64,000 bases of DNA from an uncultured Dyadobacter sp. (lineage in GTDB: Bacteria; Bacteroidota; Bacteroidia; Cytophagales; Spirosomataceae): contig NZ_CAMLSE010000001.1 in assembly GCF_946482605.1 (NCBI RefSeq), positions 602,148 to 666,147 on the forward strand, read 5' to 3'. This document shows positions 36,049-44,680 of this stretch, piece after piece. The position numbers were made by a program, and so were the translations under genes. The notes below the pieces were generated by a model that worked only from the letters and a program-made list of their open reading frames with translations, made no database searches and was not told the DNA's origin. The stretch's first letter is position 1, and the number at the start of each line of letters is the position of its first letter.

Positions 36049-36801
36049 TCATGATCCGAACGGGGCCGGAATACCTTCCCTGTGAAACCGGTAGAGGTAC
36101 GGCGCCTTGTTGGCAGCCCCGGTGAATTTCTTTTCAAGACGTTCCAGAACATTCAGGTCCAATATCTTCTTCTGGAAATTGTTGCGGGCGAACGAGCGAT
36201 CGAAAATCGCCTCGTAGAGCTCCTGTACCTCTCGCATCGTGAAGGTTTCAGGCAAAAGGTTGAATGCGGTTAGTTTCTGATCCAGGTTGAGCTGCAAAGT
36301 GTGCCTCGCAGTAAGCACCATATCCTCGTGATCCATGATCATCGATGGCAACGACCTTACGGGATACCATTCAATGGACTCGTCAATCTCCGTCTTTTGC
36401 GGCACGACCCGGTTGATATCCACCAGCGCATAGTAGCCGATCGAAACAAAACGGCGCGTGATCCATTCAAACTCTTTGCGATTGAAACGCTGGTCGCCTA
36501 GGGTGTCCTGGTTTAACCCGATGAGGCGTTCCAGGAAACGGATATTGGTCCGGTTAGCGTCGCCGAACACTTTGAATTGTTCCAGATAGATATCCCTGAT
36601 GCCTGTCCGCTCTTCCAGGATCCGGCGTGCCGCCTGGTCGATGCCCTCGCTTTGCTGAATGAAGCCGCTGGGGAGCGCCCAGAAGCCGCCTTTGAAATTG
36701 AGTTTGGGAACCAGGACGTGCAGTTGGGAGTCCTGATAGCCAAAAATAACACAGTCGATAGAGAGTTGTTGGATGTAGTCCTGTTCGCTCGGTGAATGCA
36801 T
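36049..36801 (-). CDS. NrtR/AraR-like NUDIX-domain transcriptional regulator
   Basis: 250 residues from the ATG at 36801; the frame continues upstream to 36987 but that stretch covers promoter-like DNA. Residues about 15-150 are a Nudix fold (SIDCVIFGYQDSQLHVLVPK). The Nudix box GFIQQSEGIDQAARRILEE lacks catalytic glutamates: the expected RE is RI and the later EE is ER. The C-terminal part is the winged helix of NrtR-type regulators (LPETFTMREVQELYEAIF). Such proteins use the dead Nudix domain to sense ADP-ribose or, in Bacteroides AraR, a sugar. A palindrome lies between it and the divergent PQQ dehydrogenase gene. Confidence 0.85.
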   Translation of the reverse strand: MHSPSEQDYIQQLSIDCVIFGYQDSQLHVLVPKLNFKGGFWALPSGFIQQSEGIDQAARRILEERTGIRDIYLEQFKVFGDANRTNIRFLERLIGLNQDTLGDQRFNRKEFEWITRRFVSIGYYALVDINRVVPQKTEIDESIEWYPVRSLPSMIMDHEDMVLTARHTLQLNLDQKLTAFNLLPETFTMREVQELYEAIFDRSFARNNFQKKILDLNVLERLEKKFTGAANKAPYLYRFHREGIPAPFGS

Positions 36802-36965
36802 GTCCCCTGTTAATTGATCGGCAGTTTCAGCTGGCAATATCGTCGATACACCATTCCTGCCCAAGGCAGGCGACGGAAACATTTTAAAACGGATGTCGCA
36901 ATAGCTTTTCGCCCGATCGGTTGTAACTGTTAATTGTATTACAAAGGTATTAAATTGAATAAAAT

Positions 36966-36990
36966 TTATTGTCTCAAATATAGACAATAA
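36966..36990. promoter_or_regulatory. 25-bp palindrome, candidate operator of the NUDIX regulator
   Basis: TTATTGTCT (36966-36974) and AGACAATAA (36982-36990) are perfect 9-bp inverted arms separated by 7 bp. The site ends 12 bp before a -7 box (37003-37010), where it would cover the -33 region of the downstream gene. It is the only strong palindrome in the divergent region. Confidence 0.65.
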
Positions 36991-37002
36991 TAATTTTTCG
37001 CC

Positions 37003-37010
37003 TACATTTG
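37003..37010 (+). promoter_or_regulatory. -7 promoter box of the ThuA/PQQ dehydrogenase gene
   Basis: TACATTTG matches TAnnTTTG, 31 bp before the ATG at 37042. No good -33 TTTG is found at the expected distance, where the palindrome lies instead. Confidence 0.5.
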
Positions 37011-37041
37011 CGAATCACTCAATCCAAACTAATCTACCGAG

Positions 37042-40000
37042 ATGAAGAAAAAATTACCGGGAGCCAGCCTGTTGCTATGGTGTGCATGGCTTCTGATGGG
37101 GCAGGCCTTCGCCCAGCCCTCTAAAACGCAGGTGCTGGTATTCAGTAAAACGGCTGCATTCCGGCATCAGTCCATAGAAGCAGGTAAAAAGGCGCTGACC
37201 AAAATGGCCGCGGAAAAAGGCTTTGGCGTAAGTTTCACCGAAGATGCCGGGCAGTTTCGCGAAAGCAATCTGAAAAAATACAATACTGTCGTGTTCCTGA
37301 ACACCACGGGGGATATCCTCGACGCCGAACAGCAGAATGCATTCGAGCGTTACATCCAGGCGGGTGGCGGCTATGTGGGTATCCACGCGGCCACCGACAC
37401 GGAATACGAATGGCCCTGGTACGGCGCGCTGGCGGGTGCCTGGTTTCTGGATCACCCGATGCCCAACAATGTACAGAAGGGCAAGTTTATCGTGACGGAG
37501 AAAAATCACTGGGCTACGCAGGGCATGCCGGATGAATTTGAGCGGAGTGATGAGTTTTATAGTTTCAAAAACATTTCCCCGAAAATTAATGTAGTCCTTA
37601 AAATCGACGAAAAGTCCTATCAGGGAGGCAAAAACCCGGACTTTCATCCGATGGCCTGGTATCAGGAATTTGATGGCGGCCGGTCGTTTTACACGGCGAT
37701 GGGGCATACGGACGAAACGTTTGAAGAGCCTTTGTTCCTGAACCATCTGTGGGCAGGTATCCGCTACACGTCGGGAGGCGAGACACCCCGGCCGGTCAAT
37801 TTCTCCAAAGCAAGACCCGAAGAGAACCGTTTTTCGAAAGTAATTCTGGCCGAAAAGCTCGATGAGCCGATGGAACTGAGCGTGCTCGGGGACGGTCGCA
37901 TTCTTTTTATACAGCGCAAAGGCGAAGTCCTCCTTTATCATATCAAAACCAAAGAGCTCAAAACCATTGCAAAGATTCCCGTCAGTACCAAATATGTAAG
38001 CAAGGAAGGGAAGGAGTCGATGGGCGAGGATGGGTTGCTGGGGCTGAACAAGGATCCCGATTTTGCAAAAAACCATTGGATATACCTTTACTATTCCGAC
38101 GCTTCCGAGTCGAAGAACGTGCTGGCGCGTTTTGAACTGAAAGGCGATGTGCTCGACATGGCGTCCCGCAAGATTTTGCTCGATGTGCCTACGCAGCGCG
38201 AGGAATGCTGCCACACAGCCGGGTCGATTGCCTGGGACAAGGCCGGCAACCTCTATCTGTCGACGGGTGACAATACCAATCCGCACGGATCAAACGGTTA
38301 CAGTCCCAGTGACGAGCGCGAAGGCAGGGCTGCCTGGGACGCGCAGAAATCATCCGCCAATACCAACGACTTGCGAGGCAAGATCATTCGGATCAAACCG
38401 CAGCCGGACGGCACCTATACCATTCCGGAGGGTAACCTCTTTGCCAAAGGAACAGCGCAAACCCGGCCGGAAATATACACCATGGGGCACCGGAATCCCT
38501 TCCGCATTTCGGTTGATCAGAAAACCGGGTTCGTATACTGGGGTGAGGTGGGACCGGATGCGGCCAAACCCGGCGCGGACCGCGGCCCAGCCGGTCACGA
38601 CGAAGTGGGGCAAGCCCGTAAAGCAGGTAATTTCGGCTGGCCGCATTTCGTGGGCGACAATAAGGCCTACACCAAGTTTGATTTCACAGCGTCCAAATCG
38701 GGCGAGAAATGGGATGTTACAGCACCGACCAACAACTCTCCCAACAACACAGGCCTGAAAGTGCTGCCACCCGCGCAGAAAGCATTCATCTGGTATCCCT
38801 ACGACGCCTCACCGGAATTCCCGCTCGTGGGTGCAGGCGGGCGCAATGCCATGGCAGGCCCCGTGTTTTACAGCGAAGAATTCAAGAATGCATCGCAGGC
38901 ATTTCCTGCCTACTACAATGGCAAGCTGCTGGCCTACGAATGGATGCGCGGCTGGGTGATGGCTGTTACAATGGACAAGGAAGGCAACTACTCCTCCATG
39001 GAGCGTTTTATGCCCAGCTACAAATTCTCGAATCCGATGGACATGGAATTTGCGCAAAACGGCGATCTGTACATGCTCGAATACGGCTCGGGCTGGTTCA
39101 CGGCCAACGATGATGCACGCCTGATCCGGATCGAATACAATGGCGGCAACCGCAAGCCGAAAATACAAATGGCTGCCAACAAACCCGGAGGCTCGGCGCC
39201 GCTCGCATTGAAACTCACCGCGGCGGGCACCGACGATGCCGACGGGGATGCATTGGCCTACTCCTGGAAAATTACTTCAAAAAGCGGGTTCAGTAAGGTC
39301 ATCGGTACCCAAGATGCGCAGGTTACACTCGCCCAGACGGGATTGTATAAGGCCACGCTGACCGTCAATGACGGTAAAGGCGGTATCAGTACCCAATCCA
39401 TGGACATTACCGTGGGCAATGAAGCGCCGGTCCTGAGCCTGGATATGCCAGGTGCCAACAAGTCCTTCTTCGTTCCGGGCAAGCCATTCAGTTATGATGT
39501 CAAGGTGAAGGACAAGGAAGATGGTTCACTGGGTAACGGAATCGATCCGGGAAGTGTGGCGGTCAATATCGACTACCTGCCCGAAGGATTCGACAAGGTG
39601 GCGATCGCGCAGGGGCACCGTTCGGCGGACGCGGCAGCACAGTTTGGTACAGGGAAAAAACTGATTGAAGCGAGCGACTGCAAAGCCTGCCACAGCATCA
39701 GCAAGAAATCGATCGGGCCCGCCTATGGCGACGTTGCGCGCAAATACAAGGGCAGCAGCACCGCATTGGAAACGCTGACCAGGAAAGTGATCAATGGCGG
39801 CGGCGGCGTGTGGGGTGAGACGGCCATGGCTGCCCACCCGCAACTTTCAGCTACCGACGCGTCGGAGATGGTGAAGTACATCCTGAACCTGTCTGGTGAT
39901 GCGGCTGCACCGGCTTCCCTGCCCGTTAAGGGTAATTACACCGCAGGTTTGCCCGCCGGCGACAAAGGTAAAGGTGTCTTCGTAGTGAGGGCATCGTATG

Positions 40001-40491
40001 AGGATAAGGGTGCCAAGGGCTTACCTGCGCTTCGTTCCGAGCAGACGTTTGTGTTACGGAATTCAGTTGTGGATGTGCACGGATTTGATGTATATGATAA
40101 TGTAAATAAAATGTCGTACGGGGGCAATAACCTGGCGATTCCTTCCAAGTCGGGAGCCTATATGGGCTTGAAACAGGTGGATTTGAATGGGGTGACTGCG
40201 TTCCGCGTCATGGCCATGGCACCCAAGCCACAGCTGAATGCTTTGGGTGGGAAGGTAGAATTACGCCTGGATAGTCCTACGGGCAAGATCATCGGCGAAT
40301 CCGAGTTTCTGGAACCTTCCGAGAAGATGGACTTTAAGCCGGTTGCCCTGGAATTGCCCCTCAAATCGGCGATTGGCACAGATGGAAAGCCGCACGACAT
40401 ATACCTGATTTTTGTAAATCCTGCCAGTTCACTGGGCAGTCTGATGGTGGTAATGGGTGCACAAGCTGTGCTGGCATCAGGGGCGCAGTAG
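37042..40491 (+). CDS. ThuA / PQQ-dependent sugar dehydrogenase / PKD / cytochrome c / CBM-like fusion
   Basis: 1149 residues, signal peptide ending GQAFAQP. Domains in order: ThuA-like glutamine-amidotransferase fold (about 28-245; VGIHAATDTEYEWPWYG, AWFLDHP, AMGHTDETFEEPLF); GSDH/sorbosone-type six-bladed propeller (about 260-690; EPMELSVLGDGRILFIQRKG, CCHTAGSIAWD, GHRNPFRISVD); PKD domain (about 710-790); cytochrome c with CKACH at 880-884; C-terminal CBM6-like sandwich (about 1000-1149). It presumably oxidises a sugar in the periplasm with electrons leaving through the haem; the ThuA part may act in 3-keto-sugar metabolism. Divergent from the NUDIX regulator, which probably controls it. 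Confidence 0.9.
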   Translation: MKKKLPGASLLLWCAWLLMGQAFAQPSKTQVLVFSKTAAFRHQSIEAGKKALTKMAAEKGFGVSFTEDAGQFRESNLKKYNTVVFLNTTGDILDAEQQNAFERYIQAGGGYVGIHAATDTEYEWPWYGALAGAWFLDHPMPNNVQKGKFIVTEKNHWATQGMPDEFERSDEFYSFKNISPKINVVLKIDEKSYQGGKNPDFHPMAWYQEFDGGRSFYTAMGHTDETFEEPLFLNHLWAGIRYTSGGETPRPVNFSKARPEENRFSKVILAEKLDEPMELSVLGDGRILFIQRKGEVLLYHIKTKELKTIAKIPVSTKYVSKEGKESMGEDGLLGLNKDPDFAKNHWIYLYYSDASESKNVLARFELKGDVLDMASRKILLDVPTQREECCHTAGSIAWDKAGNLYLSTGDNTNPHGSNGYSPSDEREGRAAWDAQKSSANTNDLRGKIIRIKPQPDGTYTIPEGNLFAKGTAQTRPEIYTMGHRNPFRISVDQKTGFVYWGEVGPDAAKPGADRGPAGHDEVGQARKAGNFGWPHFVGDNKAYTKFDFTASKSGEKWDVTAPTNNSPNNTGLKVLPPAQKAFIWYPYDASPEFPLVGAGGRNAMAGPVFYSEEFKNASQAFPAYYNGKLLAYEWMRGWVMAVTMDKEGNYSSMERFMPSYKFSNPMDMEFAQNGDLYMLEYGSGWFTANDDARLIRIEYNGGNRKPKIQMAANKPGGSAPLALKLTAAGTDDADGDALAYSWKITSKSGFSKVIGTQDAQVTLAQTGLYKATLTVNDGKGGISTQSMDITVGNEAPVLSLDMPGANKSFFVPGKPFSYDVKVKDKEDGSLGNGIDPGSVAVNIDYLPEGFDKVAIAQGHRSADAAAQFGTGKKLIEASDCKACHSISKKSIGPAYGDVARKYKGSSTALETLTRKVINGGGGVWGETAMAAHPQLSATDASEMVKYILNLSGDAAAPASLPVKGNYTAGLPAGDKGKGVFVVRASYEDKGAKGLPALRSEQTFVLRNSVVDVHGFDVYDNVNKMSYGGNNLAIPSKSGAYMGLKQVDLNGVTAFRVMAMAPKPQLNALGGKVELRLDSPTGKIIGESEFLEPSEKMDFKPVALELPLKSAIGTDGKPHDIYLIFVNPASSLGSLMVVMGAQAVLASGAQ

Positions 40492-40526
40492 CCCTTCTGT
40501 ATCGATGTCGGGCAGCAATGCCCTCG

Positions 40527-40562
40527 AATGGCGGTCCGGTATTCCGGGCTGCCATTCTTTTT
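40527..40562 (+). terminator. Terminator after the PQQ dehydrogenase fusion gene
   Basis: AATGGCGGTCCGG (40527-40539) pairs with CCGGGCTGCCATT (40544-40556) with two G-U wobbles, 4-nt loop, followed by CTTTTT. Confidence 0.75.
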
Positions 40563-40651
40563 GATGAACGGTCGGATCCTGCCTGTCAATGCTGTTGGTT
40601 TTGTTTTACATTTGGAATCGATCGTACTCTTTCCCGTAACAATTTCCTGGC

Positions 40652-42160
40652 ATGAAGAAAGGAACAGCCATACTCCTCGCATTCGTACTGCTCAAATTCC
40701 TCCTGCAATACTTCCTCATCATTCCCGACTACGACCTGCACCGCGACGAATACCTGCACCTGGATCAGGCCAATCATCCGGCGTGGGGATACTTGTCGGT
40801 GCCTCCCGTGACCTCCTGGGTAGCTACGGTCATGGGCTGGCTGGGTAACGGGGTCTGGGTGGTGCGGTTTTTCCCGGCGCTGTTCGGCGCACTGACGATC
40901 GTGATGGTCTGGAAAACCGTGGAGGCATTGAAAGGAAACTTGTTCGCCTGCGTACTCGCGGCTAGCTGCGTCCTTTTCTCGGTTTTGTTGAGGCTGAACC
41001 AGCTTTTCCAGCCAAACTCACTGGATGTTTTGTGCTGGACAACCCTTTACTTTCTGCTGATCCGGTTTGTAGCTTCCGGGGACCGCCGGTGGCTGTACTG
41101 CTTCGGTGCTGTTTTTGCCGTTGGCTTTTTGAACAAATACAATATCGCATTTTTAATGGTCGGCCTGTTACCGGGAGTGCTTGTTACTTCGCAGCGCAAA
41201 TGGCTGCTGGACCGCCACATATACCTCGCCCTGCTGCTTGCGCTGTTCCTGATCGCGCCCAATGTGATCTGGCAGTATCAGAATGGTTTTCCCGTATTCC
41301 ACCACATGAAGCTGCTGGCGGAGACCCAGCTCGTGAATGTCAACCGGGCCGACTTTTTGAAGGAGCAGGTGCTGTTTTTCATAGGTTCGCTGTTCGTCAT
41401 TGCCGCGGGGCTTTACGCATTTTGGTTTTACAGGCCATTTTCGGAATACAGGATGTTCTTCTTTGCATTCATTTTTACATTGGCGGTTTTTACGTTTCTC
41501 CGGGCGAAGAGTTACTACGCCATCGGCATCTACCCGGCCTACATCGCTTTTGGGGCGGTTTATTTGGAAGAAAAAGTTAGGGCAAGCTGGTTGCGTGTTG
41601 TGCTGACCATCATCCCAGTGTTGTTTTTTATCCCGTTGTTGGATTTTGCTTTTCCAAATAAAAAGCCGGAGGAGATCGCCCGTAATCCGGAGCGGTACCG
41701 GCAACTTGGGTTGCTGCGCTGGGAGGATGGAAAAGATCACCAGTTGCCCCAGGATTTTGCCGATATGCTCGGCTGGAAAGAGCTGGCAGCGAAGGTGGAT
41801 GCCGCTTATGCGAGCATTCCGGAGCGGGATATGACCATCGTACTATGTGACAATTACGGCCAGGCCGGGGCCATTAACTATTACACGAAGCAAGGCATCA
41901 GGGCGGTCACTTTCAATGCGGATTATATCAACTGGTTTGAACTGGACAAAAATTACAGGCACGTCATCCGGGTCAAAAACGGGTGGGAGCGGGAAGAGGA
42001 AATGAAAGGGACCGGGCCGTTGTTCCGCACTGGCTATGCAGCCGATTCGGTTACCAACGAATTTGCGAGAGAGCATGGAACGGTGATCTTCGTTTTCCGT
42101 GACGCGCGGGTGAACATTACCAGCAGGCTGGCGAAAGAGATCGATGAGGAACGCTGGTGA
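40652..42160 (+). CDS. GT39-family membrane glycosyltransferase (ArnT/PMT-like)
   Basis: 502 residues with about ten membrane helices. The acidic loop after helix 1 is typical of the polyprenyl-phosphate-sugar-using PMT/ArnT fold (PDYDLHRDEYLHLDQANHPA, Asp and Glu residues near 32-40), followed by LSVPPVTSWVATVMGW. A soluble domain of about 150 residues occupies the C-terminus. Members transfer a sugar from an undecaprenyl carrier to lipid, protein or cell-surface glycan on the periplasmic side. Acceptor not evident. Preceded by a terminator, so transcribed alone; it converges on hmp. Confidence 0.85.
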   Translation: MKKGTAILLAFVLLKFLLQYFLIIPDYDLHRDEYLHLDQANHPAWGYLSVPPVTSWVATVMGWLGNGVWVVRFFPALFGALTIVMVWKTVEALKGNLFACVLAASCVLFSVLLRLNQLFQPNSLDVLCWTTLYFLLIRFVASGDRRWLYCFGAVFAVGFLNKYNIAFLMVGLLPGVLVTSQRKWLLDRHIYLALLLALFLIAPNVIWQYQNGFPVFHHMKLLAETQLVNVNRADFLKEQVLFFIGSLFVIAAGLYAFWFYRPFSEYRMFFFAFIFTLAVFTFLRAKSYYAIGIYPAYIAFGAVYLEEKVRASWLRVVLTIIPVLFFIPLLDFAFPNKKPEEIARNPERYRQLGLLRWEDGKDHQLPQDFADMLGWKELAAKVDAAYASIPERDMTIVLCDNYGQAGAINYYTKQGIRAVTFNADYINWFELDKNYRHVIRVKNGWEREEEMKGTGPLFRTGYAADSVTNEFAREHGTVIFVFRDARVNITSRLAKEIDEERW

Positions 42161-42199
42161 ATGGAGAATTCTACGGCAGGTGGCTGCCCTGGTGGCGTG

Positions 42200-42228
42200 G
42201 GGGAGGTTCCGGCAGCCGAAACCTCCCC
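42200..42228. terminator. GC-rich hairpin between convergent genes
   Basis: GGGGAGGTT and AACCTCCCC are perfect 9-bp arms with an 11-nt loop. It stands between the convergent GT39 and hmp genes. No T tract follows on either strand, so intrinsic termination is only likely to be partial. Confidence 0.4.
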
Positions 42229-42235
42229 GCCAGGT

Positions 42236-43438
42236 CTAGTTCAGCGAGAGCGATAGGGGACCGAACTCTTCGAAGTGGATGGATGACTTTTCGATCCCGT
42301 ACTCGACCAGGAAGCGGTAATGCTGGCGGATGAAGGGCGCGGGGCCACAGATATAATATTGGGCCTCCGGGTGCAATGCGTCGCCCGGCAGCTGATCCAG
42401 CGATACCCATCCGCGGTATTCGTTTTCGGCGAGCGTATCGGCATGATCGTAAAAAAAGTGCTTCTGCACATGGGCTACTTCCGAGGCAATGGCGTCGAGA
42501 TCAGCCTTGAATGCGTGGACCTGCTCATTCTTGCAACCGTGTATCCAGGTGATGGGCGCTGTTGACTCCGATTTGACGAGGGTTTCGAGCATGGCCATCA
42601 ACGGGGTTTGACCAACTCCGCCGCTGATGAATACCTGCGGTTTCTCATCGTGCCCATTCAATGTGAAATTTCCGGAAGGAGCCGAAAGGTCGACCACATC
42701 GCCGGGTTGTACAAAATCGTGGAGGCGGTTGCTGATCATGCCATCAGGATGCTGGCTGCCCGCCTCCCTTTTGACCGAAATACGATAATATTCTCCATTC
42801 GGGGCGGAGGACAGGCTGTACTGCCGGGGTTGAAGTAAATTGTATTCGGGCAGGAAAATGCGGATGCTGATGTACTGGCCGGGCTTGAAGTCGGCGACCG
42901 CGCCCCCGTCCACCGGATACAGGTAAAAGGAGGTGATCTCTTCGGATTCCCTGATTTTTTCGCGGATCTTAAAAGGCCGCCAGCCCGACCAGCCGCCCGG
43001 CAGACTCACTTTTTCGTCATACAGGCCTTGCTCGTGTCCGCTCATCAATGCGGCCAGCTGCCGGTACGCGACTGTCCAGGCTTCCAGCAATTCGGGCGTC
43101 GCGGCGTCACCGAGTACTTCGGCAATGGAAGCAATGAGGTGCTTGCCGACAATGATGTAATGCTCGGGACGGATGTGCAGGCTGGCATGTTTGTGTCCGA
43201 TCGTATCCACCACCGGCAGCAGCACCGAAGGGTCTTCGATGTGCTCCGCATACGCCAACACCGCCGTCGCGAGGGCTGTTTGTTGCCGCTGGTTCTGTTG
43301 GTTGCCCATGTTGAAAAGATGTTTCAGTTCGGGGTTATGGGTAAACATGCGATTGTAGAAGTGGGTCGTCAGCAGTACGCCATGCTCTTTCAGTACCGGC
43401 ACGGTGGCTTTCACGAGGTCTTTTTGTTGTGGTAACAT
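42236..43438 (-). CDS. hmp: Flavohemoglobin, nitric oxide dioxygenase
   Basis: 400 residues, the standard length. The globin domain (1-140) has the proximal-His region around ARPEHYIIVGKHLIASI and the B-helix Tyr in TTHFYNRMF. The FAD domain carries QYSLSSAPNGEYYRISVKR, and the NAD domain FISGGVGQTPLMAMLETL and YYICGPAPFIRQH. The enzyme converts NO and O2 to nitrate using NAD(P)H and protects against nitrosative stress in the cytoplasm. The Rrf2-family regulator gene lies 54 bp upstream on the same strand, and the gap holds one of two matching palindromes, so NO-dependent derepression is the likely control. Confidence 0.95.
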   Translation of the reverse strand: MLPQQKDLVKATVPVLKEHGVLLTTHFYNRMFTHNPELKHLFNMGNQQNQRQQTALATAVLAYAEHIEDPSVLLPVVDTIGHKHASLHIRPEHYIIVGKHLIASIAEVLGDAATPELLEAWTVAYRQLAALMSGHEQGLYDEKVSLPGGWSGWRPFKIREKIRESEEITSFYLYPVDGGAVADFKPGQYISIRIFLPEYNLLQPRQYSLSSAPNGEYYRISVKREAGSQHPDGMISNRLHDFVQPGDVVDLSAPSGNFTLNGHDEKPQVFISGGVGQTPLMAMLETLVKSESTAPITWIHGCKNEQVHAFKADLDAIASEVAHVQKHFFYDHADTLAENEYRGWVSLDQLPGDALHPEAQYYICGPAPFIRQHYRFLVEYGIEKSSIHFEEFGPLSLSLN

Positions 43439-43453
43439 GATGAAACGGTTGAT

Positions 43454-43479
43454 AATAAAAGACTTTTTTGTCCTTTATT
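43454..43479. promoter_or_regulatory. NsrR-like operator upstream of hmp
   Basis: AATAAAAGA, 8 bp, TCCTTTATT: inverted repeat with one mismatch, 16 bp before the hmp ATG. The same arms and the same 8-bp spacer occur upstream of the Rrf2 gene (43983-44018). Confidence 0.7.
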
Positions 43480-43492
43480 TGGTTAAAAAATT

Positions 43493-43930
43493 TTACTTGT
43501 TTAAAGTGAGCTGCCCGCGGAGCAGTGCTTCGTTGAACTGCCCGATGGAGGTGTTTTTAAGCATCAGTACAATCTGGGTCCGTACTTTCTTGAACTCGTC
43601 GTGCAGCGGGCAGGGGTTGGCTTCGGAACAATAGCTCAGGCCCATCCCGCAGCCGGTGAAAATGCTATCTCCTTCAATGGCTTGCACAATGTCGGCCAAC
43701 GGGCGGAGCAGACCGCCGGAATCGAAGTAGAACCCGCCGTGCGGACCTTTGGAAGACAGGATCAGGCCTTCCTTGCTCAGTTTCTGCAGAATCTTGGCAA
43801 GGAAGGGTTCCGGTGAATTGATATGCACAGCTATTTCACGGATTCCGACCTTTTGGCCTTCCTCCGAGCGCTGTGCGATGTAGAACACCGCCCGCATTGC
43901 GTACTCACAAGTCTTTGAAAAAATGCCCAT
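43493..43930 (-). CDS. nsrR: Rrf2-family regulator, NsrR-like
   Basis: 145 residues. N-terminal winged helix FSKTCEYAMRAVFYIAQRSE with recognition segment EPFLAKILQKLSKEGLILSS and the wing GPHGGFYF. The effector loop has three cysteines in CGMGLSYCSEANPC (about 96-109), the pattern that holds an Fe-S cluster in NsrR, IscR and RsrR. NsrR proteins sense NO through this cluster and repress hmp. Position beside hmp and the paired palindromes support this. The symbol is inferred from context; IscR-like sensing cannot be excluded. Confidence 0.85.
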   Translation of the reverse strand: MGIFSKTCEYAMRAVFYIAQRSEEGQKVGIREIAVHINSPEPFLAKILQKLSKEGLILSSKGPHGGFYFDSGGLLRPLADIVQAIEGDSIFTGCGMGLSYCSEANPCPLHDEFKKVRTQIVLMLKNTSIGQFNEALLRGQLTLNK

Positions 43931-43982
43931 CTGGCCGGTTCGCTTTGATACCCTTTAAACAGCAGCAAAGATAACAGCTGAT

Positions 43983-44018
43983 TCAATAATAAAAGAGTTT
44001 TTTATCTTTTATTATTGA
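43983..44018. promoter_or_regulatory. NsrR-like operator upstream of its own gene
   Basis: Perfect 14-bp arms TCAATAATAAAAGA (43983-43996) and TCTTTTATTATTGA (44005-44018) with an 8-bp spacer. It lies between the Rrf2 gene (starts 43930) and the divergent AhpD-like gene (starts 44156), so it may control both. Confidence 0.75.
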
Positions 44019-44155
44019 GAAATTATTTTGTATCAAAAACGACGTTTTACTGCATGGAAGAGGGGTTTGAAAAAAAACTAAAATTTTTCCTCGCATTTTG
44101 TCCAGATCTGAAAGTAGGGTTGTCATTGGGTTTTTAAACATTAAAATAGCTCAAA

Positions 44156-44608
44156 ATGGAATCGAGACTCAATTTTTTCGCAAAGGGACAAAATGCAATG
44201 AAGCCGCTTTTCGGACTGGCCGGATATCTTAAAAAGTCAACCCTGGAACATCAGCTGATCGAACTGGTCGATTTCAGGGTGTCGCAGATCAATCAATGCG
44301 CGTATTGCCTGGATATGCATTCCAAGGAGCTGCGCGCGATGGGTGAAACGGAGCAGCGGATCTACGGCCTGAGCGCATGGCGTGAAACACCCTACTACAC
44401 CGACCGCGAACGCGCTGCATTTGCTTGGGCCGAGGCGGTGACAGCGGTGCATGTAACGGACGGCGTATATGCCGAGGCCATCGCCCATTTCTCCGAAGAA
44501 GAGCTCATCGACCTCACCATCGCCGTGACCAGCATTAACACCTGGAACCGGATCAATATTGCATTCCCCGGCGGAGTAGGCACCTACCGCGTTGGGCAGT
44601 TTGGCTGA
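44156..44608 (+). CDS. Carboxymuconolactone decarboxylase / AhpD-like protein
   Basis: 150 residues, cytoplasmic. The CAYCLDMHSKEL segment near residue 46 holds the CxxC pair and His of alkylhydroperoxidase AhpD-like proteins; QLIELVDFRVSQIN precedes it. Such proteins are small peroxidases or oxidoreductases, or have unknown roles. The gene diverges from the NsrR-like regulator across a perfect palindrome, so nitrosative or peroxide stress control is plausible. The YciI-like gene follows after 72 bp. Confidence 0.88.
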   Translation: MESRLNFFAKGQNAMKPLFGLAGYLKKSTLEHQLIELVDFRVSQINQCAYCLDMHSKELRAMGETEQRIYGLSAWRETPYYTDRERAAFAWAEAVTAVHVTDGVYAEAIAHFSEEELIDLTIAVTSINTWNRINIAFPGGVGTYRVGQFG

Positions 44609-44680
44609 ACCGACATTCCCGAATTCTGTGTAGTTTATGGGTCACAAAAGGTATTTCACATTTAACCGATACAATCAGTA

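Noticed and set aside
37075..38286. 403-codon open frame on the minus strand
   Set aside because: Exact shadow of the ThuA/PQQ dehydrogenase gene, whose domains are clear on the plus strand.
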